Positions 25,339 to 33,694 of a stretch of 64,000 bases of DNA are shown here, in pieces. Position numbers and translations under genes: made by a program. This stretch comes from Candidatus Parcubacteria bacterium (GTDB lineage: Bacteria; Patescibacteriota; Saccharimonadia; Saccharimonadales; UBA4665), in NCBI GenBank assembly GCA_023434325.1, contig JAEYSX010000003.1, positions 62,001 to 126,000 on the forward strand, written 5' to 3'. The notes below the pieces were generated by a model. That model worked only from the letters and a program-made list of their open reading frames with translations, made no database searches and was not told where the DNA came from. Position 1 is the first letter of the stretch. The number at the start of each line of letters is the position of its first letter.

Positions 25339-26790
25339 CTAAATTCCCGTTCCGCTTGCAAATTGCTGGATGATGGCCAGCTTGCTGGGGGTGTCGTAAT
25401 ACGACTTGGGCGTGCCATCGGACAATTGGACAGTAACACTATTTACGCCCCAATCACCGGAATTGGGGTCGCCCCATGTGTCGACGCATAAACCGTTGCT
25501 GCATGCCTTGTCTATAAGACCGAGTGAGTACGGGGTGGCTTCGGAGGCGCCATGTGTGTTGGCGATAGCACTCCATTCGTATTGTTCGCCGTGGTAATCG
25601 TGCGGCTGCAGGCTATCAAAATAAAGACCGGTGCCGTGCGGCGGCTTAAAGCTGTCGGGGATTGGCGTAAATGTTTCGGGCGGCGGCGTACTAAACGTTT
25701 CGGGCGGCGGGGCTGCCTGAGGCGGACACGCCGGCTGCCCATGGCCGCACCAATCCGGACGGTAACCATTTGCCCACGCCAGCGCCCCAACAACCGCGGC
25801 TCCGCCGACAACCACCGTTCCGGCCATAACCAAGCGGCGGCGACGACCCTTTTCGGGGTCGGTAAAATAGCCGTGAACGGCCGCCATACCCGAGTACCAG
25901 GCGTGGCGCAGTTTCTCGAGCGGCGATTTTTTGGCCTCTTTTTTGACTATTTGCTTTTCGCGTGTCGGCGCAGGCTGGGTTGGCGGTTCTTTTGTCATCA
26001 CAGGTACGGGAACGGACGGCTCGGGTACGGTTTCGACCTCGGTCTTGGCCTTGGCCTTGGTCTCGGTGGGTGCGGGGTGCGGTTCGGGCTTACGGCGCTG
26101 CGTAATAATTGTGGGTTTAGACCTGCGGGTGATAATTATCCGCCTGCGTCGACGCTTGCCGTCTGGGGTCGACTCTTTCGTGTCGGACTCGGGCTGGGTC
26201 TTCTGGTCGGGATTTGACTCTGGGGTAGGAGCCGCAGGCTTGTGCGGTTCTTCTTTGCGAGGTTTGGACGCGGGTCGGGGTCGGGGCTCGGGTTGGGGTT
26301 TAGGCTCAAAATCGGAAGTCGGTCGGGATTGCGGCTCTGGCTTGGGGGTTTGCACGGGCGGGTTTTCCTCTGTGTTTTTGGGACCAAAGGGTGATCCGGC
26401 GTCTGGCGGTCGCTCCGGCTCGGTCGTAGCGTGTGTATCCTCCACTTGGTGGCGTCCGTAGTATGATCCGCCCCCGAACGTCTGGGTGCGTATACGCTCG
26501 CGCAATCCGTCCGCGTATGCCTTGGCCGCGGCCTGCCGCCCGAGTATCTGGGCGATTTGCCGGCGGCGTGAATCGATAACCTCCCTGCCCTCCTCGCTAT
26601 TTTCGCCTAAAAATATTTTGGCGCGGACAATGTCGAACTCGGCCTCTTGCCACTCGAACAGCTGGCCGAACGCATAGTGATCGGCAGCATCTGCAAGACT
26701 ATTCATGAGACCAAGATCCATATCGGGACTCGGCTTTGGCTTGTACGCCTCGCCTCCCATGCCCATGGCTTCGCCGTTTGTTCCACTCAT
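25339..26790 (-). CDS. Single-pass membrane protein with long Pro/Lys-rich arm and small extracellular domain
   Basis: Starting at the ATG at 26790 (GGAGG 5 bases upstream), the protein has 483 residues and is not recognised. The N-terminal 110 residues are helical. A 160-residue Pro/Glu/Lys/Thr-rich arm follows, then a basic RGRRRR-like patch (sequence KGRRRR), one membrane helix (about 312-334), a proline-rich stalk and a compact C-terminal domain of about 90 residues with WSAIANTHG and a CSNGLC pair. Layout matches the neighbouring 499-residue protein. Function unknown. Confidence 0.7.
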   Translation of the reverse strand: MSGTNGEAMGMGGEAYKPKPSPDMDLGLMNSLADAADHYAFGQLFEWQEAEFDIVRAKIFLGENSEEGREVIDSRRRQIAQILGRQAAAKAYADGLRERIRTQTFGGGSYYGRHQVEDTHATTEPERPPDAGSPFGPKNTEENPPVQTPKPEPQSRPTSDFEPKPQPEPRPRPASKPRKEEPHKPAAPTPESNPDQKTQPESDTKESTPDGKRRRRRIIITRRSKPTIITQRRKPEPHPAPTETKAKAKTEVETVPEPSVPVPVMTKEPPTQPAPTREKQIVKKEAKKSPLEKLRHAWYSGMAAVHGYFTDPEKGRRRRLVMAGTVVVGGAAVVGALAWANGYRPDWCGHGQPACPPQAAPPPETFSTPPPETFTPIPDSFKPPHGTGLYFDSLQPHDYHGEQYEWSAIANTHGASEATPYSLGLIDKACSNGLCVDTWGDPNSGDWGVNSVTVQLSDGTPKSYYDTPSKLAIIQQFASGTGI

Positions 26791-26961
26791 GTGAACCTCC
26801 TGCCCCACTCATTTGCAGGTATGTCTATGTGGTGAACGCAACATGCTAGGTATCTTCTGTCGTTACCCATACGATATGCCCGCCTGCGATCCGGGGCAGT
26901 AAAATTTATGGCAATCGGCGACGCCGTAGAATAGGATTGGCGACCATGCGACAGAGGTGGT

Positions 26962-28035
26962 ATGCTACCAGAGATGATTGTGTTAGGAATCGAGTCGAGT
27001 TGCGACGAGACAGCCGTTGGCATTGTGCAAGACGGCTATAAAATGTTGGCGAATGCTGTGACGAGCAGCGTAGATTTGCACGTCAAATACGGCGGCGTCG
27101 TGCCCGAGATTGCGGCACGCAGCCATATCGAGGCGATTATCCCCGTAATCGAGACTGCGCTAGAGAGCGCTGACTGTACGTGGGACGATATTGACGCCAT
27201 CGCCGTCACGCAAGGCGCCGGCCTAAACGGCAGCCTGCTCATCGGTGTACTGGCAGCGCGCACGCTGGCCATCACCAAAAACAAGCCATTGTACGCCGCC
27301 AACCACGTTGTGGGTCACATCTACGCCAACTTTTTGACCGAAACTTCCCTACCCGATTACCAGATGCGCACCTCACAGCCGGAATTTCCGATGCTCGGTA
27401 TTATCGTAAGCGGCGGACACAGTCAACTCGTAGTCTGGCGCAGCCACTTTGACTACGACCTACTAGGGCAAACGCAGGACGACGCGATTGGCGAAGCCTT
27501 TGATAAAGTGGGTAAGATTTTGGGACTTCCCTATCCTGGCGGCATCAGCGTATCCAACAAAGCGACAGAGGGCGACCCGTTTGCCTATCGATTGCCCAAG
27601 GCAAAGATGCCGGGCAAATACGACTTTAGCTATTCTGGGCTTAAAACAGCCGTTCTGAGGGCCGCGCAAGAAGCAGCTGGAAAAGACTACTCCCTGCCCT
27701 CTATCGAGCTTCCTGGGCTATTAAATGACGCTCAGAAAGCCAATATAGCCGCCAGCTTTCAGCGCGTAGCCTACGAGGCGATTGTCGACAAAGTAGTACT
27801 GGCATTTGACGAGTTTACGCCAAAGAGCATTGTTATGGGCGGCGGCGTCGCTGCCAACGCCGAGCTACGGCGACAACTTGCAGAGCGAATCCCCTTGCCT
27901 ATCGAATATCCGGACAGAAAACTGTGCGGGGATAACGGCGCGATGATCGCGACATTAGGATGTTTTCTTGCCTCCGAGAATCAACCACAAAGCGACCCCT
28001 ACTCGCTTGAGATCCTACCAAACTTATCGATGTAA
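26962..28035 (+). CDS. tsaD: tRNA N6-threonylcarbamoyltransferase TsaD
   Basis: The 357-residue protein makes the t6A37 modification in ANN-decoding tRNAs together with TsaB/C/E. It shows the ASKHA fold start VLGIESSCDETAVGI, the metal-binding H-x3-H in NHVVGHIYAN, VSGGHSQLV, the GEAFDKVGKILGLPYPGG signature and VMGGGVAANAELR near the end. Two in-frame ATGs are possible (26962 and 26974). GAGG sits 4 bases before the first, so I chose it. No terminator is obvious downstream. Confidence 0.96.
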   Translation: MLPEMIVLGIESSCDETAVGIVQDGYKMLANAVTSSVDLHVKYGGVVPEIAARSHIEAIIPVIETALESADCTWDDIDAIAVTQGAGLNGSLLIGVLAARTLAITKNKPLYAANHVVGHIYANFLTETSLPDYQMRTSQPEFPMLGIIVSGGHSQLVVWRSHFDYDLLGQTQDDAIGEAFDKVGKILGLPYPGGISVSNKATEGDPFAYRLPKAKMPGKYDFSYSGLKTAVLRAAQEAAGKDYSLPSIELPGLLNDAQKANIAASFQRVAYEAIVDKVVLAFDEFTPKSIVMGGGVAANAELRRQLAERIPLPIEYPDRKLCGDNGAMIATLGCFLASENQPQSDPYSLEILPNLSM

Positions 28036-28085
28036 TTGGTGTTTGATTGTTAAAAATCACAACATCTAACAGATAAGAATATCGC

Positions 28086-28114
28086 TTGACGGCCAAGGCA
28101 ACCTTACATATGCT
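28086..28114 (+). promoter_or_regulatory. Strong promoter inside the tsaD-valS gap
   Basis: TTGACG and TATGCT are separated by exactly 17 bases. Transcription would start near 28121, about 600 bases before valS. Confidence 0.65.
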
Positions 28115-28120
28115 TAGGCC

Positions 28121-28712
28121 TGCAAAAACAAAAATTATCGTGCATGGGTATACCCGACCAGCCACCGGGCGCTCCAAAGCGAGGAGCAAACAAAAGACGA
28201 ACACTAGTTGGAGTTTATGCCTGACTTTTAGGTTGTTTTGTGGTGGGCTTTCACGTGGAAAGTCTTATTGTGCGTGAGATCATTTCACCTGAAAACCTGC
28301 GCTCACAGAACTTATCCGTAGGGCGGCTTTGCTAATGTGCCGGAGCAAGTTAGAGGAGGGCTTAAACGCCTGAACTCTGCCTTACTATGGACATAGGGCA
28401 GGGCATACAGCACCTGACTGCCGGTAGCGTGCAGGTTACCATAGCCTGACCGCCCGCATAGCCATACTTATGGTGTCGACGTACGCGCAGACATATCTCA
28501 ACGGGGCGTAGTATCAATGTTTAGCAAGCAAGGGCGCGTCGGAGGCAGAAGAATCACGAGGTCAAACCCTGAGCGTCTTGATACACAGGTGCATGTCCAA
28601 GTGCATCTCGGGTCTGTCAAGTTGGCGCCCAAGATTAGTCGCAGTCTTAACCGGAGCAACAGAGGTAGAAATTACATCCGCAAGGTGATATGCTAAGGGG
28701 GATAGTATTAAC
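28121..28712 (+). ncRNA. Candidate structured RNA (or very long valS leader)
   Basis: The 677-base gap between tsaD and valS has no convincing coding frame but dense complementarity. One domain has an outer helix GGGCGG (28321-28326)/CCGCCC (28450-28455), containing TTTGCT/AGCAAG (28328-28333/28344-28349) and CTATGG/CCATAG (28385-28390/28439-28444), which encloses ACCTG/CAGGT. A second has GGGCGC (28532-28537)/GCGCCC (28625-28630) enclosing CTTGA/TCAAG (28577-28581/28617-28621) and GGTGCA/TGCATC. Hairpins GCTCC/GGAGC (28171-28187) and CTTTC/GAAAG (28248-28262) lie 5'. I do not recognise RNase P RNA, tmRNA, SRP RNA or a T-box. The 3' end is unknown. Confidence 0.45.
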
Positions 28713-28724
28713 TTGAGGATGGCT

Positions 28725-31340
28725 ATGAAACTACCAAAGGTCTACGAACCGTCGGCATATGAGGCTGACATTTACGCACTGTGGGAGCAGAGCGGCGTGT
28801 TCGTGGCCGATCCTGCCAGCAAAAAAGAGCACTACTCGATAGCCATGCCGCCACCCAACGAAACGGGTACGCTCAGCCTTGGTCACTCGTTGTTTTTAAC
28901 ACTACAGGATATTCTTGCGCGTCATGCTCGACAGCTCAATAAAGACGTGTTGTGGCTCCCCGGTACCGACCACGCTGCGCTCCCTGTAAACGCCATTATT
29001 GAAAAGCAGTTATCAGATGAGGGAGTTACCCGTCACGAGATCGGCCGCGACGAGTTTTTGCGCCGCACCCGCGAGTTTGTAGGCAACAGCCGCAATACCA
29101 TGATTGGTCAGATGCGGGCCATGGGCGCCAGCGCCGACTGGACACGCCTTCGCTACACCTTGGACGACACCTTAAGCCGCTGTGTCAGCGAAACCTTTGT
29201 AAAAATGTACAATGACGGCCTGATTTACCGCGGTAGCCGTATCGTTAACTGGGACCCGAACCTCGAGACAAACGTCTCGGACGACGAAGTCGTCTACCAA
29301 GAAGAGAAGGGGAAGTTTTACACCTTTCAGTACGGACCGTTCGAGATTGGCACCGCTCGCCCCGAGACAAAGTTTGGCGACAAATACGTTGTGGTTCACC
29401 CCGACGACGAACGCTACGCCCAGTACGAACACGGCCAGACCTTTGAACTAGAGTGGATTAACGGCCCGATTACCGCCACCCTTATCAAAGACGAGGCCGC
29501 CGACCCCAGCTTTGGCACCGGCGCCATGACAATTACCCCGTGGCACAGCATGGTTGACTTTGATATTGCAGAGCGCCACGGCCTAGACAAAGAGCAGATT
29601 ATCGACTTTGACGGCAAGCTCCTGCCTGTAGCGCAAGAATTTGCAGGCATGTATATCTCCCAGGCCCGCGAAAAAATTGTAGAAAAACTGGCACAAAAGG
29701 GTCTGCTCATTAAGGTAGACGACAACTACGTACACAATATTGCCGTAAACGAGCGCGGCAAGGGCGTTATCGAGCCCCAGATCCGCTTGCAGTGGTTTGT
29801 TGACGTCAACAAGCCGGCTGTTGAATGGAAGGGCAAGAAGCAATCACTCAAGCAAGTGCTGCAAGATGTTGTCCGCAGCGGCGATGTCAAAATCATACCC
29901 GAGCGGTTTGAGAAAACATACTTTCACTGGATCGACAACCTGCGCGACTGGTGCATTAGCCGACAGATCTGGTGGGGGCACCAGATTCCCGTTTGGTATC
30001 GCACGGCCGACGACGGTTCGCTAGAAACCTACGTTGACGTACAGCCTCCGGCCGAATACGCCGGTTGGGAGCGTGACCCCGACACGCTAGACACCTGGTT
30101 TAGCTCGGCGCTCTGGACATGGAGCACACTGATCGACACCGACCTGGCCAAGGACTATTCGCTCTCGCTCAACGACTTGCTAGCCAAAAGTCCTGACTTT
30201 AAGGCATATCATCCCACAAATGTTATGGAAACTGGCTGGGACATTTTGTTCTTCTGGGTTGCCCGCATGATTTTGTCTACCACATATATCACAGGCGAGA
30301 TACCGTTTAAGGATGTGTACTTGCACGGCATGATCCGCGCCGAGGACGGCAAAAAAATGAGCAAAAGTCGTCCCGAGTCGATCATCGACCCACTGCAGGT
30401 CATCCCCAAATACGGCACCGACGCTTTGCGCATGGCGCTGATCATGGGTGTGTCACCGGGCAACGACCAAAACTGGGGCTGGGGTAAAATCGAGGCCAAC
30501 CGCAACTTCTGCAACAAGCTTTGGAACATCGCCCGCTACATCGAAGACAAAGCAGGAAACACCGGGCCAAAGGCCGACCCAATAACTGACGCCGACCACT
30601 GGATGCTGCACCGCCTGGGCGAAACCGCCGACACCATCGCCAAAGATCTCGAAAAATACGCCTTTAGCGAAGCGTACGACAAGCTGTATCACTTTGTGTG
30701 GGACGATTTTGCCGACTGGTACATCGAGACTAGCAAAGCCGAGGAGAACAAACCGCTCCTGGCGTACGCGCTCCAGGCAATCCTCAAGATCACCCATCCA
30801 TTTGCTCCATTTGTGACCGAAACGATCTGGCAGACCTTGCAAGGAGCTGACAATGAAGTTCTGGCGGCCGCCCTGTGGCCGGAGGTTCCCAAGGCCGACA
30901 GCAAGCGCGCCAAGAGCTTTGAGGAAGTAAAAACCATTGTGGCCGAAGCACGCGCCATTATGAAGGCCGTCGGCGTATCCAAAAGCACGCTTGTCTATGC
31001 GGACGCTCCGGTTGTCGAAGCCAACGCCGATCTCATCCAGCGATTGGCACGCCTCGGCGATGTGTCCTACGGCTCACAGGAGGGCGTACGGCTGACGCAG
31101 ACCCACTACGACCTACGAATAGACATCGACACCGAAACCGCCCAGAAGTATGCCGAAAAGCTGGCAGAGCAGGAACTGGCAGAGCTGGCATCGATCAACA
31201 ACCTGGAGGCACGGCTGCAAAACAAATCGTACGTAGACAACGCGCCCGCCGCCGTGGTGGAGCAAACACGCGCCCAGCTGGCAGAGGCAAAGACTCGCCT
31301 CGAGGCCATTCAGGGTGAACGCGAGCGCTTTAGCAGCTAG
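28725..31340 (+). CDS. valS: Valyl-tRNA synthetase
   Basis: This class I enzyme (about 871 residues from 28725) charges tRNA-Val and edits misacylated Thr. Visible are PPPNETGTLSLGHSL with the HIGH-type LGHS, the CP1 editing domain (about 180-330), LDTWFSSALW, KKMSKSRPESIIDP with KMSKS, the DALR-type anticodon domain, and the C-terminal coiled-coil arm (last 65 residues). The frame is open to a TTG at 28713. GAGG sits 6 bases before the ATG at 28725, while the ATG at 28719 is an alternative. A terminator follows. Confidence 0.97.
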   Translation: MKLPKVYEPSAYEADIYALWEQSGVFVADPASKKEHYSIAMPPPNETGTLSLGHSLFLTLQDILARHARQLNKDVLWLPGTDHAALPVNAIIEKQLSDEGVTRHEIGRDEFLRRTREFVGNSRNTMIGQMRAMGASADWTRLRYTLDDTLSRCVSETFVKMYNDGLIYRGSRIVNWDPNLETNVSDDEVVYQEEKGKFYTFQYGPFEIGTARPETKFGDKYVVVHPDDERYAQYEHGQTFELEWINGPITATLIKDEAADPSFGTGAMTITPWHSMVDFDIAERHGLDKEQIIDFDGKLLPVAQEFAGMYISQAREKIVEKLAQKGLLIKVDDNYVHNIAVNERGKGVIEPQIRLQWFVDVNKPAVEWKGKKQSLKQVLQDVVRSGDVKIIPERFEKTYFHWIDNLRDWCISRQIWWGHQIPVWYRTADDGSLETYVDVQPPAEYAGWERDPDTLDTWFSSALWTWSTLIDTDLAKDYSLSLNDLLAKSPDFKAYHPTNVMETGWDILFFWVARMILSTTYITGEIPFKDVYLHGMIRAEDGKKMSKSRPESIIDPLQVIPKYGTDALRMALIMGVSPGNDQNWGWGKIEANRNFCNKLWNIARYIEDKAGNTGPKADPITDADHWMLHRLGETADTIAKDLEKYAFSEAYDKLYHFVWDDFADWYIETSKAEENKPLLAYALQAILKITHPFAPFVTETIWQTLQGADNEVLAAALWPEVPKADSKRAKSFEEVKTIVAEARAIMKAVGVSKSTLVYADAPVVEANADLIQRLARLGDVSYGSQEGVRLTQTHYDLRIDIDTETAQKYAEKLAEQELAELASINNLEARLQNKSYVDNAPAAVVEQTRAQLAEAKTRLEAIQGERERFSS

Positions 31341-31368
31341 GTAGTCACTCTAACCGGGTAACACACCC

Positions 31369-31406
31369 AAACACCCCCTCAGATAAACATCACTGGGGGT
31401 GTTTTT
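31369..31406 (+). terminator. Rho-independent terminator of valS
   Basis: A 10-bp perfect stem AAACACCCCC/GGGGGTGTTT leads into five Ts, 29 bases after the valS stop. It also faces the convergent ZIP gene and could work for both. Confidence 0.9.
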
Positions 31407-31412
31407 ATATGC

Positions 31413-32156
31413 CTAATGTACGTGCACGTCGGCCAGCAGCTGGGTCGCAAGGAATATAAACGCTACGCCGGCCACGGTAAGCAGTATGGTTACGCGATCC
31501 GATTTTTCGTCGTGCGCTTGGGGTAAAATGTCGCTCGCACCGATGTAGAGCAAAAAGCCGGCGAAGAATCCTAAGTAAATCGGCAAAAAGGTATCAGGCA
31601 AAGTAAAGAGCAGGGTAGACAGCGCACCAAGAACAGGCAAGAGCGCGTTTACAAATACGAGGGTGGCCGTCCGCCGCACACTGTTCTTGTGGGCAAGCAT
31701 CAAGCTGGCGGCGTTGAGCCCGTCGGCAAATTTATGCGCGATCAGCGCACCCGAAACAGCGATGCCGACGGCAGTGTTAACCTGAAACGCCAAACCGATG
31801 CCTATACCGTCCAAAAATCCATGGCCGCCAAGCGCCAGCGAAGACAGCACACCCACCTTGGGGTGACGGTGTTGACCGTACTTGGTCTCGTTTTCGTGAT
31901 GCATCAGCACCAGCTTCTCTATGATGTGGAAGCTCAAAAACCCGACAACGAGCGCGATCATCGCCCACATGGGATCAATCTCGAGATGATGCACCTGATC
32001 GAACATCTCGGGCAGGACATCAAACGCCACGACACCCAAGATCACACCGGCCGTAAAGCCGAGTATACGGTTGAGCCGACGGCGGTGACGAATCGCAAAC
32101 CAGCCGCCCACAAGGGTCGAGATAAACATAAATGCGGTAAAGAGTATGGCTAACAT
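31413..32156 (-). CDS. ZIP family divalent metal transporter
   Basis: The protein has 247 residues from the ATG at 32156 (251 from 32168) and about eight membrane helices. ZIP signatures are present in TM4 (GGHGFLDGIGIGLAF) and TM5 (HKFADGLNAASL); a His-rich loop (MHHENETKYGQHRHPK) lies between TM3 and TM4. The usual Glu of the HxxxEG motifs is Asp in both. It likely imports zinc, iron or manganese. TATGCT lies 7 bases before the 32156 start, favouring it. It diverges from the fur-like gene across a palindrome. Confidence 0.88.
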   Translation of the reverse strand: MLAILFTAFMFISTLVGGWFAIRHRRRLNRILGFTAGVILGVVAFDVLPEMFDQVHHLEIDPMWAMIALVVGFLSFHIIEKLVLMHHENETKYGQHRHPKVGVLSSLALGGHGFLDGIGIGLAFQVNTAVGIAVSGALIAHKFADGLNAASLMLAHKNSVRRTATLVFVNALLPVLGALSTLLFTLPDTFLPIYLGFFAGFLLYIGASDILPQAHDEKSDRVTILLTVAGVAFIFLATQLLADVHVH

Positions 32157-32198
32157 ATCATGTAGCATACGTGGCGATCACAATATCTGCAAATCTGT

Positions 32199-32220
32199 CG
32201 CAATTTGTAGTAAAATTGCG
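32199..32220. promoter_or_regulatory. 22-bp palindrome, candidate Fur/Zur operator
   Basis: Perfect 8-bp arms CGCAATTT and AAATTGCG flank GTAGTA. The right arm overlaps the TAAAAT -10 of the fur-like gene and ends 4 bases before its ATG. It also lies about 43 bases from the ZIP start. This is a natural site for metal-dependent autorepression. Confidence 0.6.
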
Positions 32221-32224
32221 TTAT

Positions 32225-32662
32225 ATGAGCACCAGCATAGAGCAACTGACAACTCTCTTAAAAGACGCGGGCTATAGCGTCACGCAGCCGAGGCTGGCGA
32301 TCTTTCGCGCTTTGGCCGGACAAGAGCCGATGAGCATGCACCAGCTCATACAAAAAGTGCCCGGCTACGACCGCGCCAGTGTCTACCGGGCCGTGGAGCT
32401 GTTTGAGCGCCTAGGTGTAGTGCAACGACTTAACATTGGGTGGAAGTACAAACTAGAGCTAAGCGACAAATTTGCCGAGCACCACCACCACTTGTCATGC
32501 ACTCAGTGTGGCCGTACGGTTAGCCTGAACGAGTCCGAGCTGGAGCGTTTGATCGCCGATGTAGCAGCGGCGCATGACTTTATGCCCGTTGCACACCAGA
32601 TAGAAATCCAAGGATTATGTGCTCCGTGCCAAGCTAGTCGGCGGGCTCGAGAGAGCTCTTGA
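32225..32662 (+). CDS. Fur family metalloregulator (Zur- or Fur-like)
   Basis: From the ATG at 32225 the protein has 145 residues. It contains the winged-helix DNA-binding domain (GYSVTQPRLAIFRAL, YDRASVYRAVELFERLGVV) and the dimerisation domain with EHHHHLSCTQCGRT and GLCAPCQ, where two CxxC pairs form a structural zinc site. The ATG follows TAAAAT by 8 bases. Opposite orientation to the ZIP transporter suggests it controls metal uptake; the metal sensed cannot be told from sequence. Its end overlaps the convergent HTH-HAD gene by 29 bases. Confidence 0.92.
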   Translation: MSTSIEQLTTLLKDAGYSVTQPRLAIFRALAGQEPMSMHQLIQKVPGYDRASVYRAVELFERLGVVQRLNIGWKYKLELSDKFAEHHHHLSCTQCGRTVSLNESELERLIADVAAAHDFMPVAHQIEIQGLCAPCQASRRARESS

Positions 32663-33494
32663 TACGGTCGATCGACTCATCTGGTCGGTAATCGTCAAAC
32701 CACAGTACGTGCCAGTCCAACTTGCTGGCGGCCATAAGGTTGGGGCGCGAATCGTCGATAAAAAGGATCTCGGCAGGGGAGCAGCGGGCTTTTTCGGCGG
32801 CTATTTCGTAAATCTGGAGCTCGGGCTTAATGGCATGTACCTGCGAAGAATCAACAATGACATCGTACGCAATATCGGGCAGTAGACCCTTTTCGATCAT
32901 TACCGGAATGAATCCGGGCATGATATTGGTCAGCAGTCCGACGCGGTAATACTGCGCCGCCCAGCGCACGACTTCGTGCATGGCTTGGATCGGCTCGACG
33001 GCGTCCATGTAGTAGCTCCGCCAGTCGATCGGCTCGGTGGCGCCCAGCTCTTTGGTTAACTTTTCGTTAAATTCTTCGAGCGTCATCTCGCCCTTACAAA
33101 CCTCGTCGTTATAGTGCCAAAATGTTGTCTCTACGATGTCGGCACTTGCGCCCGTTTCGGCGCTAAGACGGGTGAACGCCTGATGAAAAAATCGCACCAG
33201 ACAGCCATTAATATCAAAGTACACAAAAGTGACGCCGCTCTTGGAGCGCCGCTTGGTTGCACGCCGCGGCCGCACCGGACCGACGCCCATCAGCTCGTCC
33301 AGACCAACGCCTAACGCCTCTGCGATGTTCTGGATAGTAAAGATAGAGGGGGCTTTGATCGCGCCGCGCTCGATCTTGGTCAGTGTAGAGTAACTCAGCT
33401 CCGCGCGGTGACACAGCGCCTGCTGCGTCAATCCGGCGTTCTGGCGCGCCAACTGCAAACGCTTGCCCAGCCCCTTCTCGTCTATCGAACTCAC
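32634..33494 (-). CDS. XRE-type HTH fused to HAD-like hydrolase
   Basis: The GTG start at 33494 gives 286 residues. An N-terminal XRE helix-turn-helix (about 8-65; LGKRLQLARQNAGLTQQALC, TLTKIERGAIKAPS) joins, through a basic linker (RPRRATKRRSKSG), a HAD domain (85-280). The HAD motifs are FVYFDINGCL (nucleophile Asp), LLTNI, a conserved Lys region (HAIKPELQIYE) and LFIDDSRPNL. The usual second Asp of DxD is Asn. I chose GTG because AGAAGG precedes it and it forms a GTGA overlap with an upstream leaderless ORF. The frame extends to a TTG at 33545. Confidence 0.85.
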   Translation of the reverse strand: MSSIDEKGLGKRLQLARQNAGLTQQALCHRAELSYSTLTKIERGAIKAPSIFTIQNIAEALGVGLDELMGVGPVRPRRATKRRSKSGVTFVYFDINGCLVRFFHQAFTRLSAETGASADIVETTFWHYNDEVCKGEMTLEEFNEKLTKELGATEPIDWRSYYMDAVEPIQAMHEVVRWAAQYYRVGLLTNIMPGFIPVMIEKGLLPDIAYDVIVDSSQVHAIKPELQIYEIAAEKARCSPAEILFIDDSRPNLMAASKLDWHVLWFDDYRPDESIDRIKSSLEPAD

Positions 33495-33583
33495 AAGCAA
33501 ACCTTCTTGGATAAAGGCGTGTGTTGATCGCATTTTGCCGCGCAACTGAACAAGCCGGCGGCTACCCTCTCACGTACGTTCAT
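33491..33583 (-). CDS. Leader peptide ORF (30 residues) before the HTH-HAD gene
   Basis: The ATG lies exactly 6 bases after TATCAT. The ORF encodes a 30-residue basic peptide (begins MNVRERVAAG, with three Cys) and ends in a TGA overlapping the GTG of the HTH-HAD gene by 4 bases. It contains that gene's AGAAGG site. Peptide function is unknown; ribosome delivery is the likely role. Confidence 0.5.
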   Translation of the reverse strand: MNVRERVAAGLFSCAAKCDQHTPLSKKVCL

Positions 33584-33694
33584 AGCCATATGATACCACA
33601 AGCAAGATAAAAAACTAGCCACAAACGGCCAGACGAGTCATATCTGAGAACGATTTACGCGCACCGCGCGCGCCTTTTTGATATACTGCTCCAC

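Noticed and set aside
28086..28277. 63-codon ORF at the start of the structured gap
   Set aside because: It starts inside the -35 hexamer (frame start 28086), has no ribosome site and has biased, basic composition; the structured RNA reading fits better.
28257..28403. Short matches to RNase P RNA (GGAAAGTC, ACAGAAC, CATAGGGCAGGG)
   Set aside because: Order and spacing are wrong: the first two lie only about 40 bases apart and no conserved CR-IV-like region is present.
28640..28712. T-box riboswitch for valS
   Set aside because: No AGGGTGGNACCGCG-like T-box sequence or terminator/antiterminator pair is visible before the ATG.
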